Shown here piece by piece: positions 5,949 to 8,905 of a stretch of 8,905 nt of DNA (position 1 is its first letter; each line of letters starts with the position of its first letter). The DNA is from an uncultured Pseudomonadota bacterium (GTDB lineage Bacteria > Pseudomonadota > Alphaproteobacteria > Rs-D84), in contig CAMVAB010000036.1 in the NCBI GenBank assembly GCA_947165335.1, forward strand, positions 1 to 8,905, in the 5' to 3' direction. Both the position numbers and the translations under genes were made by a program. The notes beneath the pieces were generated by a model that was given only the letters and a program-made list of their open reading frames with translations, made no database searches and had not been told where the DNA came from.

Positions 5949-7475
5949 ATGTTTACGATTAAAGGCAAAACAACAGATTGGGAAGTAGTTATTGGTTTGG
6001 AAACCCATATAGAGGTTTTATCCAACAGTAAATTGTTCAGTGGTGCATCTGCTGATTATAATCCAACAGTTGCTCCTAATACCCAAGCATGTATGATTGA
6101 TGTCGCAATGCCTGGTATGTTACCAGTATTAAATAAATACTGTGTTGAACAGGCGATTAAATTCGGATTGGGAATAAACGCAGAAATATCAAAACATTCT
6201 AAATTTGCCCGTAAACAATATTTTTACCCTGACCTGCCCCAAGGTTATCAGATTTCACAGCCAGCCGAAGAACCACCTGTGGTTGGTCGTGGTTGGGTTG
6301 AAATTATAGGTGATGATGGTAATCCAAAAAAGATTTTGATTGAACGCGCACATATGGAACAAGACGCTGCAAAAAATAAACATGATATGCATCCAACTAA
6401 ATCTTTCGTTGATTACAACAGAACAGGTGTTATGTTGCTTGAAATCGTAACATTTTTGGACACAAAAAATCCTGAAAATAATTCATATATAACATCACCT
6501 GACGAAGCAGAAAGATATTTGCGTCAGATTCGTGAAATTGCACGTGCGCTCGGTGTATCCAAAGCAAATATGGAAGAAGGCTCTATGCGCGCCGACGTCA
6601 ATGTATCTGTTCGCCCTGTTGGATCTAAAACATTTGGAACGCGTACAGAAACAAAAAACATGGTGTCTTTTAAATTCATCAAAAACGCTATTGAATATGA
6701 AGCAAAACGTCAGGTCGAAATTCTTGAAAACGGTGGTACAGTTTCCCAGGATACAATGCGTTATCATCAAGATGATGGCACAACATCCGTTCTGCGCAGC
6801 AAAGAAGATGCTCTTGATTACCGTTATTTCCCAGACCCAGATTTATTGGAATTAGAAATAACTGATGAATATATTGAACGCATCCGTAAAACTATGCCTG
6901 AATTACCATCTGCAACACGTGCACGCTATGTGAACGAATACGGTTTATCAGAATATGATGCAAATCGTTTAACTGAAACCGTCGATATTTCACATTGGTA
7001 TGATGCTGCTGTATCTAGTAAGAAAGAACGTGCAAAACCTGTTGCAAACTGGATGATATCCGAATTGTTTGCGCATCCAGAAAACTTTGATATTGAAAAT
7101 CAAATCAAAGAAAACAGCGATCCAGATGCACCACGTATCATTACCCCTGAAACACTTGCTGAATTGGTTGATATGATTGCATCTAATGAAATCAACGGTA
7201 AACAAGCAAAAGAAATCTTTATCAAAATGCTTGATGGTGAACGCGGAACAATTCATGAAATCGCTGACAAATATGGTATGAAACAAATTACTGATACTGG
7301 TGCAATTGAAGCAGCGGTGGACGAAGTTATCAAAAATAATCCATCCCAGGTTGAACAATATAAATCTGGCAAGCTTGGCTTACTCGGATTCTTTGTTGGT
7401 AATGTTATGAAAGCAACCAAAGGTCAAGCAAACCCGGCGATGGTAAGCGATTTATTGAAACAAAAATTGGGATAA
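5949..7475 (+). CDS. gatB: Asp-tRNA(Asn)/Glu-tRNA(Gln) amidotransferase subunit B
   Basis: GatB binds the misacylated tRNA, phosphorylates its side-chain carboxylate and amidates it with ammonia from GatA. The 508-residue product shows WEVVIGLETHIEV (11-23), ARKQYFYPDLPQGYQISQ (87-104), RAHMEQDAAK (133-142), DYNRTGVMLLEIV (155-167), NMEEGSMRADVNVSVRP (207-223), FGTRTETKN (229-237), DYRYFPDPDL (290-299) and a C-terminal YqeY-like domain ending KGQANPAMVSDLLKQKL. Glu18, His20, Glu137 and Glu165 align with the Mg/ATP pocket. Differences: the signature NRxGxPLLEI has Met162 for Pro, SEPD becomes TFLD, and nine extra residues lie at about 172-181. I chose ATG 5949, ten bases after AAGGA (5935-5939). 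A longer frame from TTG 5871 would translate across the antisense tRNA and lacks family similarity. Confidence 0.97.
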   Translation: MFTIKGKTTDWEVVIGLETHIEVLSNSKLFSGASADYNPTVAPNTQACMIDVAMPGMLPVLNKYCVEQAIKFGLGINAEISKHSKFARKQYFYPDLPQGYQISQPAEEPPVVGRGWVEIIGDDGNPKKILIERAHMEQDAAKNKHDMHPTKSFVDYNRTGVMLLEIVTFLDTKNPENNSYITSPDEAERYLRQIREIARALGVSKANMEEGSMRADVNVSVRPVGSKTFGTRTETKNMVSFKFIKNAIEYEAKRQVEILENGGTVSQDTMRYHQDDGTTSVLRSKEDALDYRYFPDPDLLELEITDEYIERIRKTMPELPSATRARYVNEYGLSEYDANRLTETVDISHWYDAAVSSKKERAKPVANWMISELFAHPENFDIENQIKENSDPDAPRIITPETLAELVDMIASNEINGKQAKEIFIKMLDGERGTIHEIADKYGMKQITDTGAIEAAVDEVIKNNPSQVEQYKSGKLGLLGFFVGNVMKATKGQANPAMVSDLLKQKLG

Positions 7476-7478
7476 TAC

Positions 7479-7832
7479 ATGAGTGATATTATTGTTTTTG
7501 TTCCAAAAAACATTGAACACATGCAGGAAATCACAGATTTACTGCGTATGCACAATATAAAAACAACTGATAGCATACAAGATGCAACTGTTATTTTAAC
7601 CACAAACAATCTAAAAAATAATCTGGAAAATCTTGCACTGTTATTGCAGATGGAAGAACAAAGAATAAATACAGAACACAAATTAGAAATTATTCCACGT
7701 GTAATAGAACCTTTTTCATTACAGGAAACAAATAAAAAAACATATACGAAATACCAAGTACAAAAAAATTTTAACGGCACAAAACAAATAATGTATAAAA
7801 GTGTTTGTTTTAACAGAGGACGAAAAAGATGA
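7479..7832 (+). CDS. Hypothetical protein, 117 residues
   Basis: I do not recognise this protein. It begins with a probable strand-helix-strand unit (SDIIVFVP, then HMQEITDLLRMHNI, then DATVILTT), continues with a likely helix LENLALLLQMEEQRI (about 49-63) and ends in a basic tail NRGRKR. There is no signal peptide, membrane segment or catalytic motif. It starts three bases after the gatB stop with GGGA (7469-7472) six bases upstream, and its TGA overlaps the next ATG as ATGA, so it is probably part of the gatB transcript and coupled to both neighbours. Arginine codons include AGA and CGA more often than in gatA, in keeping with lower expression or recent origin. A minus-strand frame over the same bases is Phe/Cys-rich and looks like an antisense artefact. 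It is probably a real gene; the function is unknown. Confidence 0.65.
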   Translation: MSDIIVFVPKNIEHMQEITDLLRMHNIKTTDSIQDATVILTTNNLKNNLENLALLLQMEEQRINTEHKLEIIPRVIEPFSLQETNKKTYTKYQVQKNFNGTKQIMYKSVCFNRGRKR

Positions 7833-7999
7833 AACATACAGCGGAACTTCTTGTGTTCGTAAATCGCGAAATGTTAAAAGTAATGGCAAAAACAAAAAAG
7901 ATAAGTATCAAAGAAAAATCCTTGCGTGATGCTTATGTAAAAACGAAATTTAAACAATATCAACAAATACGAAAAAATATAAGAATACGACATAAATAA
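7829..7999 (+). CDS. Hypothetical small basic protein, 56 residues
   Basis: This short frame runs from MKHTAELLVFVNREMLKVMA to a Lys/Arg-rich end (IRKNIRIRHK). It overlaps the preceding gene by ATGA and has a strong ribosome site AGAGGA (7815-7820), eight bases before the ATG, which is the main evidence that it is translated. The first 20 residues could form an amphipathic helix; the rest is strongly basic, with about 17 Lys/Arg out of 56, which would suit RNA, DNA or ribosome binding but does not prove it. There is no Cys, no membrane segment and no family I recognise. Its basic composition rules out an obvious signal or antitoxin-type acidic protein. Confidence 0.6.
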   Translation: MKHTAELLVFVNREMLKVMAKTKKISIKEKSLRDAYVKTKFKQYQQIRKNIRIRHK

Positions 8000-8009
8000 G
8001 GAAAAAAAA

Positions 8010-8171
8010 ATGAAAGTGCTTACAATTGTAAAAAACGATCGTGTAACTGGCGTTGAATACGGTATGGTTGAGATTGGAGAACCGGTTTCTTTAATACACA
8101 CAAAAAAATACAAAGAAATACAAAAACGTAAAAACATACAAACTTTAAATCACCGCACAAGACAAAAATAA
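8010..8171 (+). CDS. Hypothetical small basic protein, 53 residues
   Basis: The frame begins MKVLTIVKNDRVTGVEYGMV, followed by EIGEPVSLIHTKKYKEIQKR and a basic tail. The N-terminal 30 residues read like short beta strands (VLTIVKN, GVEYGMVEIG, PVSLIH) and the rest like a basic helix. AAGGA (7998-8002) overlaps the preceding stop and is separated from the ATG by seven bases in a nine-A run, a good ribosome site. It ends in tandem stops TAATAA (8169-8174), immediately before the miaB ATG. I do not recognise the family. Tight packing between two small or conserved genes and the clear ribosome site support a real gene of unknown role. Confidence 0.58.
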   Translation: MKVLTIVKNDRVTGVEYGMVEIGEPVSLIHTKKYKEIQKRKNIQTLNHRTRQK

Positions 8172-8175
8172 TAAT

Positions 8176-8905
8176 ATGCAGAAATTTTTTATACAAACTT
8201 TTGGTTGCCAAATGAACGTGTATGACGGACAAAGAATTGCCGCCATGCTTGAAAAACATGGGCTAACACAAACGGATAATTTAGCGGACGCAGATATAAT
8301 CATTTTAAACACCTGCTCTGTTCGTGAAAAAGCAACCAACAAAGTTTATTCTGCACTTGGTCGTATAAGAGCCACAAAAAAAGAATCAGCAATTTTTGGA
8401 ATTGTCGGATGTGTTGCACGTGAATCTGGAAGCGACGCATTTAAACGTATACCTGAACTTAATTTTGTTCTTGGACCACAAAGTTATCATAAATTGCCAG
8501 AAATTTTGAAAAACCCGGATACTAAATTATTAAATATTGATTTGGGTGGTCTTGAAAAATTCGACGAATTACCGCAAATGACAAAAACACCTGTCGTTGC
8601 ATATATTCCTATTCAGGAAGGATGCAATCATTGTTGTACATATTGTATTGTGCCGTATACACGTGGTCGTGAATTATCTCGTCCTTTTGATGATATTATC
8701 AAAGATACGGTAAACGCTGCAAAAACCGGTGCGATTGAAATTTGTTTTCTGGGTCAAAATGTAAACGGTTATAAATATACTGATGAAAATGGTAAATTAT
8801 ATAAACTGTCTGACCTAATAAAAGAAGCGGCAAAATTACCAGAAATCCAACGTATACGTTTTACATCAAGCTATCCTACAGAAATGAGTGACGACTTGAT
8901 TGAAA
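8176..8905 (+). CDS. miaB: tRNA-2-methylthio-N6-dimethylallyladenosine synthase MiaB (3'-truncated by window)
   Basis: MiaB is a radical-SAM methylthiotransferase that turns i6A37 into ms2i6A37 in tRNAs reading U-starting codons, including tRNA-Phe. The visible 243 residues contain the N-terminal MTTase domain with auxiliary-cluster cysteines Cys11 (TFGCQMN), Cys47 (NTCSVREKA) and Cys79 (GIVGCVA), then LGPQSYHKLPE, and the radical-SAM motif EGCNHCCTYCIVPYTRGRELSRP with Cys150, Cys154 and Cys157 as the CxxxCxxC ligands. FLGQNVNGY (191-199) is also diagnostic and separates it from RimO. An additional Cys153 sits inside the radical-SAM loop. The C-terminal part of the barrel and the TRAM domain lie beyond the window. 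No clear Shine-Dalgarno precedes ATG 8176, four bases after the previous stop, so initiation may depend on coupling. Confidence 0.96.
   Translation, partial: MQKFFIQTFGCQMNVYDGQRIAAMLEKHGLTQTDNLADADIIILNTCSVREKATNKVYSALGRIRATKKESAIFGIVGCVARESGSDAFKRIPELNFVLGPQSYHKLPEILKNPDTKLLNIDLGGLEKFDELPQMTKTPVVAYIPIQEGCNHCCTYCIVPYTRGRELSRPFDDIIKDTVNAAKTGAIEICFLGQNVNGYKYTDENGKLYKLSDLIKEAAKLPEIQRIRFTSSYPTEMSDDLIE

Noticed and set aside
6532..6855. 107-residue plus-strand frame inside gatB
   Set aside because: Out-of-frame shadow of well-conserved gatB sequence, with no ribosome site or family resemblance.
7424..7837. 137-residue minus-strand frame opposite the small gene after gatB
   Set aside because: It is Phe/Cys/Leu-rich, as expected from the complement of A-rich coding sequence, overlaps the gatB end, and lacks a sensible context; the plus-strand frame has tight junctions on both sides.
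7829..7999. The 56-codon frame as a frameshifted tail of the preceding 117-residue gene
   Set aside because: It has its own strong AGAGGA ribosome site and an ATGA start-stop overlap, which is the usual coupling of separate genes, and I see no slippery heptamer at the junction.
8020..8342. Minus-strand frames opposite the 53-residue gene and the miaB start
   Set aside because: Phe/Cys-rich antisense shadows over clear miaB coding sequence.
1..8905. Mobile elements, CRISPR arrays, riboswitches or defence genes
   Set aside because: No direct repeats with regular spacing, no transposase or integrase motifs, and no long structured leader; gene gaps are almost all below 40 bp apart from the gatA-gatB gap, which the tRNA and its promoter fill.

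Overview
The window looks like a housekeeping stretch of an AT-rich bacterial chromosome. The likely host is a low-GC alphaproteobacterium. This rests on the miaB, gatCAB and sufBC content, on ruvX lying divergently next to gatC (an arrangement I recall from alphaproteobacteria), and on CTTG-type -35 elements. No database search was possible, so the taxon is inference. The standard bacterial code fits: TGG encodes Trp, and TGA stops one gene. I see no insertion sequence, CRISPR array, prophage or integron.

Layout: (1) Positions 1-3556, plus strand, are a tightly packed run of sufB (5' end cut off by the window), sufC, an unrecognised multi-spanning membrane protein and an AI-2E/TqsA-type transporter; no sufD follows sufC. 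(2) ruvX (minus) converges on the transporter, and the two stop codons share a TTAA that lies in the loop of an inverted repeat. (3) A 37-bp divergent interval separates ruvX from gatC, with a candidate promoter in each direction. (4) gatC-gatA-gatB encode the amidotransferase that makes Gln-tRNA and/or Asn-tRNA. A tRNA-Phe(GAA) gene lies on the opposite strand between gatA and gatB, and its promoter overlaps the gatB leader. (5) After gatB come three small uncharacterised genes (117, 56 and 53 codons) packed head to tail. Two of them are under 60 residues. (6) miaB starts at 8176 and runs off the window end.

Much of the content concerns tRNA maturation and the Fe-S supply it needs. SufBC builds Fe-S clusters, MiaB is a two-cluster radical-SAM enzyme, and the tRNA-Phe here carries A36-A37-A38, the context recognised for the isopentenyl modification that MiaB extends. 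GatCAB corrects misacylated tRNAs. The shared theme is real, but it may only reflect ordinary clustering of housekeeping genes.

No clearly new system is demonstrated. The best leads are the small-gene cassette between gatB and miaB, the orphan membrane protein behind sufBC, the antisense tRNA inside the gat cluster, and lineage-type changes in GatB, SufC and MiaB.
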